From NCBI RefSeq assembly GCF_900116705.1, contig NZ_FPBP01000009.1:1-64000 (forward strand): a stretch of DNA of 64,000 nt, read 5' to 3'. The DNA comes from Halomonas korlensis (GTDB lineage Bacteria > Pseudomonadota > Gammaproteobacteria > Pseudomonadales > Halomonadaceae). The stretch's first letter is position 1; the number at the start of each line of letters is the position of its first letter. The position numbers and the translations under genes are program-made. The notes under the pieces are model-generated. The model saw nothing but the letters and a program-made list of their open reading frames with translations. It was not told where the DNA came from and did no database searches. Below, piece by piece: positions 17,927 through 26,563 of the stretch.

Positions 17927-18135
17927 AGGATATCAGCCGGATCCATGAGCTCGGTATTGCTGGCCGGCGTGATGCCGCCAGCGTGGTTGATCAGATCCAG
18001 CGTCGTCCAAGGCCCACCTCGACCATTGAACACGCGCACGCCTTGCTCCCTCAGGCAGCGAGCGACATCGGCGGGTCGCTGGTACCCGGTAATCTCCTTG
18101 AGATCCCTGCAGGATAATACGGTGGTATGGCTCAT
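17923..18135 (-). CDS. DUF4224 protein, integrase partner
   Basis: 70 residues with the DUF4224 pattern LKEITGYQRPADVARCLREQGVRVFNGRGG, a small DNA-binding-like domain found next to phage integrases of this kind. It overlaps int by four bases. By position it may act as an excisionase or directionality factor, but no experiment in this family is known to me. Confidence 0.7.
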   Translation of the reverse strand: MSHTTVLSCRDLKEITGYQRPADVARCLREQGVRVFNGRGGPWTTLDLINHAGGITPASNTELMDPADIL

Positions 18136-18425
18136 GCCTGCCCCCTTTGCTTCGCTCTCCAGCGGTTAAAGCGGTTGCGTACCTGTCGGAAGGTTCGCTC
18201 CGCCTCATAATCGTGATCCAGCTCGGCGCGGCTGCGGATATTGCAAGCCGCGCACAGCCAGTCGCGGGCGTCCTGCTCGCTATGGGTGCCGTCCGGCAGC
18301 TGGCTCTCGTCGAGCTGCAGCTTGTGGCGGCGTCGACGGTCCAGGTAGAGCCGAAAGGCTGGGTCCTGGCAGAGCATGGCCGCCGAGCGTGCCACGTGGC
18401 CGCCTTGTGGTGCGTTAGCGGACAT
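18132..18425 (-). CDS. Conserved-looking phage protein, function unknown
   Basis: 97 residues, basic, with CAAC near residue 58 and an Arg-rich C-terminus (FRQVRNRFNRWRAKQRGQA). The start is chosen for the GGAGGTG Shine-Dalgarno before the ATG at 18425. It overlaps the next gene by four bases. I do not recognise it; the charge pattern suggests nucleic-acid contact. Confidence 0.65.
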   Translation of the reverse strand: MSANAPQGGHVARSAAMLCQDPAFRLYLDRRRRHKLQLDESQLPDGTHSEQDARDWLCAACNIRSRAELDHDYEAERTFRQVRNRFNRWRAKQRGQA

Positions 18426-18630
18426 GGCGACACCTCCGCTCACGGATGCCCTGGCATTCGATGCAGGTGGTCGCCCAGGGCGCCGCTTCGCGACGTGCCT
18501 TGGGAATCTCCTGACCGCACTCCTCGCAGTCGGGGTCGGTTGCCACCGGTAACGGCCGGCGTTGGCTGGCCAGGGCGTGAGCCAGGCGGCGCTCGGCGAT
18601 GTCGGTGGCGATGTCAGCGTTGTCAGCCAT
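18415..18630 (-). CDS. TraR/DksA-type C4 zinc-finger protein
   Basis: 71 residues. Cysteines 35/38 and 56/59 (CEECGQ...CIECQ) form the DksA/TraR C4 zinc finger. Proteins of this kind are common small early proteins in P2-like phages (TraR-like) and may act on the RNA polymerase secondary channel. It overlaps its neighbours on both sides. Confidence 0.75.
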   Translation of the reverse strand: MADNADIATDIAERRLAHALASQRRPLPVATDPDCEECGQEIPKARREAAPWATTCIECQGIRERRCRHVR

Positions 18631-18832
18631 TGTTGATTCGCTCCTGGATATCCTGGCCGTGGTGGTAGGCGCACTGGTGGCGATCGAGGGCGCGGCGCAG
18701 ATCCGCCTCGCTGGCGAACGACACGACCATGGCGTGCCGGTGCCGCACGGCGCCTTGGTGGGGCGATAACACCTCGACTTCGCCGGCGTCCTGCAGGATG
18801 CCGTTGGGCTTATGGTGGTTTCGATTGGGCAT
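18623..18832 (-). CDS. Hypothetical small phage protein
   Basis: 69 residues, His-rich. The start has an AGGAGG Shine-Dalgarno. It overlaps the zinc-finger gene. FASEADLRRALDRHQCAYHHG may be a small helical domain. No family is recognised. Confidence 0.6.
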   Translation of the reverse strand: MPNRNHHKPNGILQDAGEVEVLSPHQGAVRHRHAMVVSFASEADLRRALDRHQCAYHHGQDIQERINNG

Positions 18833-18857
18833 GGTTGCCTCCTCATTGTGGTGAATG

Positions 18858-21227
18858 TCAGCACAGCTCGGGCGGGAAGAACTCTTCCGGCTCCGGTATC
18901 GGGGGTGGTTCGAACAGGCGCCGCGCAGCGGCGCGAGCGAGTTGGGTCTCGAGCTCGACGGATTCCATCTCGGCGCGGACCTCTTCGCTGGCTCGCCATT
19001 GGTGATAGCGCTCGATCTGGCGGGCGAGCTCCTCGTCGCTGGGTTTTGTGGGGGTCGTGTCGACCCGTGGGGCGGTGGTTTGCCCGTCGCGCCGGGGGCG
19101 CTCCGTACAGTTAGTGACACAAGTCCAAGGGGCCCCGACTTCGTCGGGTCCCGAACTACCCGCCCCCGAGCGGTGGTGCTTGGAGCGCACCTCCCAGCGA
19201 TACAGGCGGGTGAGGTACTCGGATTCATGACCCAGGCCATCGCTGACGACCAGGCCCCAGGTGGTGGCCACCGGCTCGCCGTAGCGGCCCAATGCCTCGA
19301 GGCCCTGGCGCTCTTCGCCGGTGGCGTGACTGAACTCGGCGCGGCCGGTGTCCATGCGCTGCACAGTCCAGGGGCGGATCGGACGATCCTTTCGAGGTAG
19401 GTTGGGGCCGCCCATCAAGCGCAAAAACTTGTCCCACTCACCGGCATTCGCTGCTTGGCGGATCTCATGCAAACGGGCGGCGGCGCGTGGCTCGGGTCGG
19501 GTCGCTTCTTCCCACTGGCGGAGCTGGTCGGCCTGCTTCTCGGTAAGCCGGCGCACTTCACGCCAGACTGTGACCGACGGCAGCCCCACGAATTGAAACT
19601 GCCGAATACCCCACACGGCCGCCCAGGCCTCAATGCGGGGGGCGACCTCGTTCAGGTCGTGCTCATACCGGTCAAGGTGATCGTCCTCGACGCCGGCACG
19701 ATCGAACTGCTCGCCGTTGATGTTCTTGCTGATGTATTTCGCGACGTAGCCGGTCGCCGTGCCCTTGGTGAAGTCGATCCGTTTTGCATCGAATCGCGCC
19801 GTTGTCTTGTTACCGCGTCGATCGAACAGCTCTTCCGGGGAATCCTGCTCGACATGGCAGCGTAGGATCTCGGTGACGTTTTCTTCGTCTTCCGATTTCA
19901 TCCAGATGAGCAGGTGCCAGTGAGGCGTGCCGTCGTGATGCGGCTCCACCACACGGATGCCGTAGATCGCCAGCCCCTCGCGAGCGAGCTTGGCGCGCGC
20001 CTTGGCCCATGTTTGCTGCAGATGTTGCTGGGCTTCACGGGGCGTGCTGCCGTCGTACTTGGGGTTGCGGCGGCAGTGGTACCGGTTTCGTTTCCGCTTG
20101 GCATCCCAGCGTTTGTTAGCAATGACCGGATGGAAGCGGCTCGGCGTCGTCAGGGTATAGAACATGCCGACATGGCCGATGCGGCGCGACTCGGCCTCGG
20201 TGTCGGCAATTCGCAGCATGAGCTCGGCGCGGCGGTGATCGGGATTGGCCAAACCCAGCTCGGCGAGCTCGGCGAGGGTATAGGTCTGCCCCTCCTGGTT
20301 AATGGCCTCAAGGGTTTCGAGCAGGGTGCGGTTGCGTACCTTTTGCTGACGACGGCGCTCGATGGTCATGTTGCTGCAGTAGATGCCGGCCTGGGCGTGC
20401 ACTCGGTGCGCCTCGCGCTGGACCTGCTCGAGGCGGCGCCCGGCGACCCGGCGAAGCTTGCGCCGCCACCATAGCGAGCAGCTCAGGCGGGCGAGTTGCA
20501 CGGTGCTGGGAGTTTTCAAGCTAGGGGGCTCGACGCCATGCAGGCGGGCGCGCTTGCGCGCTTTGGCCAAGGCCAGCTCGTCGGCCACGGCGAGGCTCAT
20601 CACCGGGGCGCGATGCCAGGCGAACACCGCCATGAGCGGAATACCGAACGGCGGCGGGGTGAGCGGATTGCGCCGCTCGGCGATCACGTTGGCCAGGTAG
20701 CGGGCCTGATCCGAAAGGCGGTCGCCCTCGAGGCGTGGTTTATCGGGCGAGGGCGGCAGCAGCCCCAGCCGCAGGCGGCGGTTGTGTTCGGCGATGCTAC
20801 CGATGATGGCGTTCCGCTCGTCATCCACGGCCCGGGCGTGCGCCTCGGCGTAGCGGACCAGCGCATCGTCATCGTGGGTCGCATTGAGCGCGCCGACCGT
20901 CAGGCGTTTCTGCACACTTTCCAGCCACGCGCAGCCGGCCTTGATGCCCTCGAGGGTGGTCGTCTCGCGGTTGCGCAGCGCCTTGAAGCCGCGCGTTAAG
21001 TCGCCGGCGATGGGCGCGAAGCGTCGATACACACGATCGGGATCGATCAGCCCCTTGGCGTTGCGAGCCAACCAGCGGTTACCCGCGGCGTTGCCATGGC
21101 GTTTGGCCACCTGCACGAAGCCGCCGGCGAGATCCTCCGCCAGGCCCGGCAACGCGTCGAAGAAGGTGGCGCGCCATTGCCGGCACTCATGGGTGCCGAA
21201 TTGCAGGGATTGCTCGAGCGCTCTCAT
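18858..21227 (-). CDS. A: P2 gpA-type replication initiation endonuclease
   Basis: A 789-residue rolling-circle initiator. The HUH metal motif appears as DGTPHWHLLIW (His-Trp-His at about residue 437), and two candidate nucleophile tyrosines lie in YVAKYISKN (about 494 and 498), as in gpA of P2, which nicks the origin and ligates the displaced strand. The C-terminal 150 residues are low-complexity and charged. In P2 the origin lies inside A; a short hairpin (19134-19148) in the variable part of this gene is a candidate. The start overlaps the next upstream gene. Confidence 0.93.
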   Translation of the reverse strand: MRALEQSLQFGTHECRQWRATFFDALPGLAEDLAGGFVQVAKRHGNAAGNRWLARNAKGLIDPDRVYRRFAPIAGDLTRGFKALRNRETTTLEGIKAGCAWLESVQKRLTVGALNATHDDDALVRYAEAHARAVDDERNAIIGSIAEHNRRLRLGLLPPSPDKPRLEGDRLSDQARYLANVIAERRNPLTPPPFGIPLMAVFAWHRAPVMSLAVADELALAKARKRARLHGVEPPSLKTPSTVQLARLSCSLWWRRKLRRVAGRRLEQVQREAHRVHAQAGIYCSNMTIERRRQQKVRNRTLLETLEAINQEGQTYTLAELAELGLANPDHRRAELMLRIADTEAESRRIGHVGMFYTLTTPSRFHPVIANKRWDAKRKRNRYHCRRNPKYDGSTPREAQQHLQQTWAKARAKLAREGLAIYGIRVVEPHHDGTPHWHLLIWMKSEDEENVTEILRCHVEQDSPEELFDRRGNKTTARFDAKRIDFTKGTATGYVAKYISKNINGEQFDRAGVEDDHLDRYEHDLNEVAPRIEAWAAVWGIRQFQFVGLPSVTVWREVRRLTEKQADQLRQWEEATRPEPRAAARLHEIRQAANAGEWDKFLRLMGGPNLPRKDRPIRPWTVQRMDTGRAEFSHATGEERQGLEALGRYGEPVATTWGLVVSDGLGHESEYLTRLYRWEVRSKHHRSGAGSSGPDEVGAPWTCVTNCTERPRRDGQTTAPRVDTTPTKPSDEELARQIERYHQWRASEEVRAEMESVELETQLARAAARRLFEPPPIPEPEEFFPPELC

Positions 21228-21427
21228 GCTTTCCCCTGCCGGTCGCCAGTGGCCTCGTCGGCTTCCTGGAGGATGCCGTCGATGGTCAGCAGCTCGCCGC
21301 CAAGTGCGTGTGCGCGTTGACGTAGATGCTGGGCGAGGTCGGTCATGCCGTCGCGTTCGAGCTGTTTGGCGGTGGCTTCGAGCACCTCGAGGCCGCGATA
21401 CATTTCGGTTATGGTTTTCTCGATCAT
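21224..21427 (-). CDS. Hypothetical phage protein upstream of gene A
   Basis: 67 residues, predicted mostly helical. It overlaps both gene A and the preceding gene by four bases, so it belongs to the tightly packed early operon. No family is recognised. Confidence 0.65.
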   Translation of the reverse strand: MIEKTITEMYRGLEVLEATAKQLERDGMTDLAQHLRQRAHALGGELLTIDGILQEADEATGDRQGKA

Positions 21428-21843
21428 CACGCCACCCCCTTTTCGATCAGGGCCAGCCAGTGCTGGGCGGCGCGGGTATCGCCCTCGGCGAGCGCCTGGC
21501 GGGCGAGGCTTGCCAGCTCTCGGCTGGGATGGGGCTTGTCGCCCTCGAGCTGGCGGCGCAGGCGGTTGGCGTACTGGCTCATGCGCTGGATGGCCCCGCG
21601 GATCGCCTCGCGGTTGAACTTGGCCATCTGCTCTATGGGCGTGAGCGCCTCGCGCGGGCTGAGTTTGGCGCTGGCCAGCAGGGCCTTGCGCTCGCCAGTG
21701 GCCAGGCTCGACCACAGCTCGGCGAGATCGTGATCGGCACAGCGTTGATGCAGCTCGGCACGCAGGGCGCCGAAGTCGGCGCGGTCCCGCTGGACGGCCG
21801 GCGGCTGGCTGGGTGTCGGTAGCTGATGAACGGACGCAGACAT
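21427..21843 (-). CDS. Hypothetical phage protein of the replication operon
   Basis: 138 residues, Ala/Leu/Arg-rich and probably all-helical, with a disordered Pro/Gln N-terminus. It abuts the next gene. An upstream in-frame extension to 21930 has no ribosome site and is less likely. Function unknown. Confidence 0.65.
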   Translation of the reverse strand: MSASVHQLPTPSQPPAVQRDRADFGALRAELHQRCADHDLAELWSSLATGERKALLASAKLSPREALTPIEQMAKFNREAIRGAIQRMSQYANRLRRQLEGDKPHPSRELASLARQALAEGDTRAAQHWLALIEKGVA

Positions 21844-21868
21844 GGCAGCGGCTCCTGGAAGTGGGGTT

Positions 21869-22270
21869 TCAGTGCTCGAGGATGTGCGCGCTCTCAAAGC
21901 GCTCCGGATCGATGCGCGGCAGGCACTCATCGCGGCGGAGCTGGTCGACCAGGCGGCGCAGGTCGGTCACGGTCAGCGCGATGCTGCGGTTCTCGGCGTC
22001 GCGGAGCATCACCAGGTCGGAGGTGGTGGCGGCGATGTCGACGCGCATGCGGTGATTGACGCTCTCCAGTGCGGCGTAGGCTTGCAGCGCCTCGCGCTCG
22101 GCAACGTGCGCGGGCATGTCGTGCCGCTCGGTCAGCCGGCGGGTGCAGTGGGCCAGCGCGCTGTGGCGGCATTCCCAGCGCACCTCGAACAAGTAGCCGA
22201 TGGCGAGGCTTTGGGCGTCCAACTGCGGGGCAGTGGCGGATTTCTGGCGTAGCGAGGTCACGATTCCCAT
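21869..22270 (-). CDS. Hypothetical phage protein
   Basis: 133 residues with a Cys/His-containing stretch (VRWECRHSALAHCTRRL) followed by long helices. It lies between the ogr-like gene and the replication genes. No family is recognised. Confidence 0.65.
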   Translation of the reverse strand: MGIVTSLRQKSATAPQLDAQSLAIGYLFEVRWECRHSALAHCTRRLTERHDMPAHVAEREALQAYAALESVNHRMRVDIAATTSDLVMLRDAENRSIALTVTDLRRLVDQLRRDECLPRIDPERFESAHILEH

Positions 22271-22305
22271 GGGAATGCTCCGGTGTTGGTGCTGGTTAAG
22301 GGGTA

Positions 22306-22551
22306 TCAGCTGGTTTCGGGCAGTAGTTGATCGAGCAGCAGACGGCGGCTAGCGGCTTCGATGGGAATGCGCACCTGCGGGTCCGGCTGGCGGCTGGGCG
22401 CCGTGGTGGTGGCGAATTCCACATAGATCTTTCCGGCCCAGCCGCATTGCGGGTTCGCGCACTGCACGTACACCTCATAAAACACCGGGGCGGGGCGCCG
22501 GCTGGTACGCGTGATCGCGCGGTCTTTGCAGTGGGGGCAGGTGATCCTCAC
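22306..22551 (-). CDS. ogr: Ogr/Delta-type zinc-finger activator of late transcription
   Basis: 81 residues starting at a GTG that has an AAGGAGG Shine-Dalgarno six bases ahead. The N-terminus CPHCKDRAITRTSR and the CANPQCGW pair give the C2-C2 zinc site of the Ogr/Delta family (P2 Ogr: CPLCQHAAHARTSR). These proteins bind upstream dyads and contact RNA polymerase alpha to turn on P2 late promoters; three matching dyads are found here at 38336, 46620 and 52154. In P2, ogr sits next to D; here it is in the early operon. Confidence 0.85.
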   Translation of the reverse strand: MRITCPHCKDRAITRTSRRPAPVFYEVYVQCANPQCGWAGKIYVEFATTTAPSRQPDPQVRIPIEAASRRLLLDQLLPETS

Positions 22552-22775
22552 CGGCGGCCTCCTTGATCGTTGATGTCGTATAGCGCTCGCCCGCGACCAG
22601 TGAGCCCAACGGTGCCCTTGCGCAGGCGACGGCGCGTCAGCCATTCGGCTGCCTGGTCGAGAGACTCGAGCCCCTCCTGGTCGCACACTTCCTGCAAGGC
22701 GATTTCCAGTTGCGGGTCGAGCATCAGGCTCAGTTCATCGGGCATTTTTGGGTGCTCCTTGGGGACCTTTTTCAT
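22548..22775 (-). CDS. Hypothetical small phage protein
   Basis: 75 residues from the first ATG. A second ATG at 22745 has a better AAGGAG and would give 65 residues. It overlaps ogr. The segment LEIALQEVCDQEGLESLDQAAEWL is helical. No family is recognised. Confidence 0.6.
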   Translation of the reverse strand: MKKVPKEHPKMPDELSLMLDPQLEIALQEVCDQEGLESLDQAAEWLTRRRLRKGTVGLTGRGRALYDINDQGGRR

Positions 22776-22783
22776 GCCTGCCT

Positions 22784-22987
22784 TTATGGCGCGCGATGGG
22801 CCACAGTGGAGATACCGAGGTCGCTGAGGCCGAGCGTTTCGAGGGCCTCCTTGAGGACCAGCTGGCGGAGCAGCGTGGCGCGTGACATGCCGGTGTAGTC
22901 GACGAGGGCGTCGATCAACTTGGCCTCGTAGTCGTCGAGGTTGATGGCGGCATATCGGGAACGAATGCGACGGGTGTCCTGATGCAT
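22784..22987 (-). CDS. Ribbon-helix-helix-like small protein
   Basis: 67 residues with INLDDYEAKLIDALVDYTGMSRATLLRQLVLKEAL, the strand-helix-helix pattern of CopG/Arc-type DNA-binding proteins. It is part of the early minus-strand block just after the first gene of the operon, so an autoregulator or Cox-like role is possible. Confidence 0.65.
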   Translation of the reverse strand: MHQDTRRIRSRYAAINLDDYEAKLIDALVDYTGMSRATLLRQLVLKEALETLGLSDLGISTVAHRAP

Positions 22988-23011
22988 GACGGCGATTCCT
23001 TTTGCAGCGAT

Positions 23012-23218
23012 TCAGTCAGCGACAGCGCTTTCGGTTTGGTACTGCTCGATGCCGCGCAGCAGCAACATGCGGGCGGTAGCGGAGAGGGAGCGCATCTCAC
23101 GTTGTGCCAGTCCTTCCAGCTCGTTCCGCTCACTCTCAGTGAGGTGAGCCATCACTGGACGGTTGCAACCTCGCGGAGCGCGAGAAACGGGGGTGATGAT
23201 GGTTTCAGTAGTGGCCAT
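23012..23218 (-). CDS. Ribbon-helix-helix-like protein, first gene of the early operon
   Basis: 68 residues with VMAHLTESERNELEGLAQREMRSLSATARMLL, an Arc/CopG-like pattern. It starts the minus-strand early block and is divergent from the repressor across the operator region, the position cox has in P2. It could be the lytic regulator, but the fold differs from P2 Cox (a winged helix). Confidence 0.65.
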   Translation of the reverse strand: MATTETIITPVSRAPRGCNRPVMAHLTESERNELEGLAQREMRSLSATARMLLLRGIEQYQTESAVAD

Positions 23219-23331
23219 GGGTTAGGCTTCCTTAACATAGTGAAAGACAACGGCGCTTGTGAACGTATGTGCAATACAAAGAGAAATCTAATGCACGTTC
23301 GTGCATCTGTCAAAGGGTGCGAGGTAAAAAC
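23219..23331. promoter_or_regulatory. Repressor operator/promoter region
   Basis: This 113-bp gap between the divergent early operon and the repressor contains a 16-bp dyad ATGCACG-TT-CGTGCAT (23291-23306) and similar TGCAC-type half sites near 23265-23275 and overlapping the GTG start (23328-23338). A minus-strand TTCACA-N18-TATGTT is a candidate early promoter. These would let the repressor block early transcription and its own. Confidence 0.6.
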
Positions 23332-23991
23332 GTGCACTTAAACGATCGCCTCAAGGAAGAACGGCAGCGTATGTCCCTTTCTCAGGACGAATTTGCGCGA
23401 TTGGGGGGTGTGTCCAAACGTGCTCAGGCGAACTACGAGAGCGGAGATAGAAGCCCTCAAGCTGATTATTTGGCCGCTTTAGATGCCGCTGGCGTGGATA
23501 CGCACTTTGTACTTACCGGGCATCGAGAAACGGGGAGGCCTCCAGCGATAGCTGAGGCGGTCGGCCCGGGTGATTCACCCTGCCCGGTGCCGATGTACGA
23601 CATCGAAGCCGCCGCCGGGGCGGGCCGATCGTTCGAAGGCGAGCCGATCGAGACGACGCTCTATTTCCCGAGCGACCAACTGGCCGCCCAGGGGCTGGAC
23701 CCCGCTCAGGTGGTGGGCATTAAGGTGCGCGGAGATTCGATGGACGGCACCCTCGCCGATGGCGATTGGGTGCTGGTGGACCGTAGCCGGCGAGAAGTGC
23801 GCACCGATGGGGTGTTCCTTCTATTGATGCACGGCGAGCGGCGCATCAAGCGCGTGCAGCGGGTGGCCGGCGGGGCCTGGCTGCTAATCAGCGACAACCC
23901 GCGCTACGATAAAGAAATGATCAAGCCGCAGGATATGCGGGACGTAGAGATCTTGGGGCGGTGTGAAATAAAAATATCAAGGATTTCCTAA
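23332..23991 (+). CDS. S24-type (LexA/CI-like) phage repressor
   Basis: 219 residues from a GTG with GAGGT ahead. An N-terminal Cro/CI-type helix-turn-helix (SLSQDEFARLGGVSKRAQANYESG) is followed by an S24 autopeptidase domain. Ser136 in GDSMDG and Lys173 in RRIKRV are the catalytic pair, and Ala-Gly bonds at 95-98 are candidate self-cleavage sites. P2's own C repressor is not cleavable, so this replaces it with an SOS-inducible switch. The 23-base gap to the next gene suggests an operon with the helicase and SRAP genes. Confidence 0.92.
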   Translation: MHLNDRLKEERQRMSLSQDEFARLGGVSKRAQANYESGDRSPQADYLAALDAAGVDTHFVLTGHRETGRPPAIAEAVGPGDSPCPVPMYDIEAAAGAGRSFEGEPIETTLYFPSDQLAAQGLDPAQVVGIKVRGDSMDGTLADGDWVLVDRSRREVRTDGVFLLLMHGERRIKRVQRVAGGAWLLISDNPRYDKEMIKPQDMRDVEILGRCEIKISRIS

Positions 23992-24014
23992 TATTCTTTA
24001 CGCAGGAGGCTCTA

Positions 24015-26531
24015 ATGATCGATTTTTCAAAATTGACTGGAAGCTCAAGTACTACCGCATTAACTGATCCTTCTCTCATTTACGAAAATTCAGATCGGGA
24101 AACGGACAAAGGGCCTCTTCGACCAGCACAAGAATATGTATTAACTGACTGGCATACGAATAGGAGAAGTGACAAAGACGTTCTTGTTAAGCTGCATACA
24201 GGACAAGGGAAGACTTTGGTCGGTCTTCTGATGTTGCAGTCAAAACTGAATGAGACTGGAAACCCTAGTCTATATGTTTGCCCGAATAACTATTTGGTTG
24301 GGCAAACTTTGAAGCAAGCTAAATCGTTTGGCATTAGTTGCATTGAATTTACTAGTGACCTCCCTGTCGAGTTTGAGAACGGAGAGTCGATACTTGTATG
24401 TAACGCATCAAAAGCTTTTAATGGCTTTTCAAAGCTTGGAACAAGGCGTAGCAAGGTTGAAAACATTAATATTGTAATTGACGATTCGCATGCTTGCTCT
24501 GAAACAATAAAAAATGCGTGTATAATAACGCTGAAAAACGGGGAAGATGCGTATCGTGATATAATTTCTCTATTCGAAGAAGATCTTGAAGGGCAGGGTG
24601 AAGGAACTCTTCGAGAAATTAAGGATGGTGGCCGAGATGCACTTCTTCCAGTTCCTTACTGGGCTTGGTATGAGAATACTGGGAAAGTGGCTGATATTCT
24701 ATCGAAAAATTTAAATAGTAATGATGTGAAGTTTGCTTGGGAGATTATAAAGGATGCCCTTTCAAATTGTCAGTGCTTAGTCTCCGGGAAAGAAGTAAGT
24801 ATTGTTCCATATACCACGCCAATAAGGAATTTTGATTTTTATGAATCAGCTGGCCAGCGAGTTTTTATGTCGGCCACTATGGTTGATGATTCATTTCTTA
24901 TAGCTGATTTAGGTATTTCTATACAATCTGTACAGAAACCTCTTGTGTACCCTGACGAAAAGTGGTCTGGTGAAAAAATGGTTCTAATTCCGAGTGAAAT
25001 AGACTCCGAGGTGAACCTGTCTACGTTAGGAGAGCTTTTTTGCCAAGACAAAGAGTCAAATTCCATTGGTACATCGATTCTTGTTTCAAGCGAGCCTAAT
25101 TCAAGAATGTGGACGCAATATGGCGCTATTTATGTAAGCAAAGACAATATTGATGCTGAGGTTGCAAAGCTACATAATGAAGAAGAGCGATATAAAGCTA
25201 GGGTGTTCGCGAATAAATATGACGGAATAGATCTTCCAGACAGTGCATGCCGCGTATTGGTGCTGTCTGGAAACCCTTATTCTAACGATCTTTCTTCTCA
25301 ATATGAAAACACTGTCAGGGTGGGCAGTGATGTGGTTGAAAAACGCCTTGCTAGAAGTATAGAGCAAGGTATGGGGCGGTCGGTCAGGGGGGATAAGGAT
25401 TATTCGGTAATAGTGTTGATTGGTCCCGATTTGGTTAAACAGGCTCGCTCGAAAAAGACCAGGCGTCACTTCTCCCCTCAAACAAACAAGCAAGTCGATA
25501 TTGGGCTAAAGATTGTTTCCTTGGCCAAGGGGGAGCTAGAGCATGGTGGTGACATCAAGGATGTGTTAAAAAGCTTGATCAACAAATGCCTCAGCAGGGA
25601 TAGTGCATGGAAAGATTTTTATAGGCAAGAAATGAACTCTATAAAAAGTACACATGCATCAAGTGAGTTCTTGGGTCTTTTCATGGCTGAGAGGCAGGCA
25701 GATGAAGCTTACCGAAATGGAGACTACTCTACGGCAGCACAAGTTATGCAGTCTGCGTTAGATAAGGAAGAGCTGAGTCAAAAAGAGAAGGCATGGTACT
25801 TACAAGAAATGGCTCGTCTCGTTTACCCATACAGCAAGACGGAATCAAATAAATTTCAATTGGCTGCTTTTTCTTCTAATAGACTTCTTCTAAAACCCAG
25901 GGATGGTATTAAGTACGACAAGATTTCATACATTCCAGAGGCTAGGGTTTCAAGGGTTATCTCTTGGGTAAATGGCTTTGATGAGCCACAAGAAATGGTA
26001 ATTGAGATAGATGAAATTTTGTCAAATCTTCGGTTTGAGGGTGACTCTAAAAGGTTTGAAAGAGCTTGGGATTCGCTTGGTAAATCGCTCGGATTTACTA
26101 CCCAGATGCCTGACAGTGAATGGAAGATGGGGCCAGATAACCTTTGGGTTGTGACAGACGGTACTTACCTTCTTGTTGAAGCAAAAAATGAAGTAAAGAA
26201 GACTAGATCTGAAATAGTCAAATCGGAGGCAGAGCAAATAGACTCTTCTATCGCTTGGTTCAAGGAACAATATCCTGGCGCAAATTCTGTAAACGTGCTA
26301 ATCATTCCTGCTCGAAAATTTGCTAGAGGTGTCGCGGTCAACAACCCGATTAAAATCCTCGACGACAGTCGGCTCAGAGCGTTCAAGAAGCAGATCAGAA
26401 GGTTTTTTGTCGATCTTTCAAGAGTGAAGCCTGATCAACTTTCAGAGGATGGGGTGGCCGCACGACTGCAGGAGTATGAGTTGTGTGAACAAGATATATT
26501 GGATAAGTACTTAATTGGAATGATGCGGTAA
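24015..26531 (+). CDS. Superfamily 2-type helicase fused to a PD-(D/E)xK nuclease-like domain
   Basis: 838 residues. Helicase motifs in order: RPAQEYVLTDW (36-46), Walker A HTGQGKT (61-67), the DDSH Walker B box (156-159), SAT (286-288) and the motif VI-like QGMGRSVRG (451-459). The C-terminus has a helix (FERAWDSLGKSLGF), then P707-D708 and E722-A723-K724 spaced like a restriction-endonuclease active site, and a downstream EAEQID helix. The gene is much more AT-rich than its surroundings, which indicates transfer. An AGGAGG precedes the ATG, 23 bases after the repressor, so it is likely expressed in the lysogen. An anti-phage or DNA-processing role is inferred; no known system is matched with certainty. 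Confidence 0.8.
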   Translation: MIDFSKLTGSSSTTALTDPSLIYENSDRETDKGPLRPAQEYVLTDWHTNRRSDKDVLVKLHTGQGKTLVGLLMLQSKLNETGNPSLYVCPNNYLVGQTLKQAKSFGISCIEFTSDLPVEFENGESILVCNASKAFNGFSKLGTRRSKVENINIVIDDSHACSETIKNACIITLKNGEDAYRDIISLFEEDLEGQGEGTLREIKDGGRDALLPVPYWAWYENTGKVADILSKNLNSNDVKFAWEIIKDALSNCQCLVSGKEVSIVPYTTPIRNFDFYESAGQRVFMSATMVDDSFLIADLGISIQSVQKPLVYPDEKWSGEKMVLIPSEIDSEVNLSTLGELFCQDKESNSIGTSILVSSEPNSRMWTQYGAIYVSKDNIDAEVAKLHNEEERYKARVFANKYDGIDLPDSACRVLVLSGNPYSNDLSSQYENTVRVGSDVVEKRLARSIEQGMGRSVRGDKDYSVIVLIGPDLVKQARSKKTRRHFSPQTNKQVDIGLKIVSLAKGELEHGGDIKDVLKSLINKCLSRDSAWKDFYRQEMNSIKSTHASSEFLGLFMAERQADEAYRNGDYSTAAQVMQSALDKEELSQKEKAWYLQEMARLVYPYSKTESNKFQLAAFSSNRLLLKPRDGIKYDKISYIPEARVSRVISWVNGFDEPQEMVIEIDEILSNLRFEGDSKRFERAWDSLGKSLGFTTQMPDSEWKMGPDNLWVVTDGTYLLVEAKNEVKKTRSEIVKSEAEQIDSSIAWFKEQYPGANSVNVLIIPARKFARGVAVNNPIKILDDSRLRAFKKQIRRFFVDLSRVKPDQLSEDGVAARLQEYELCEQDILDKYLIGMMR

Positions 26532-26563
26532 TAGTCTAAATATTCTTCCCGTTTGAGGTTTAT

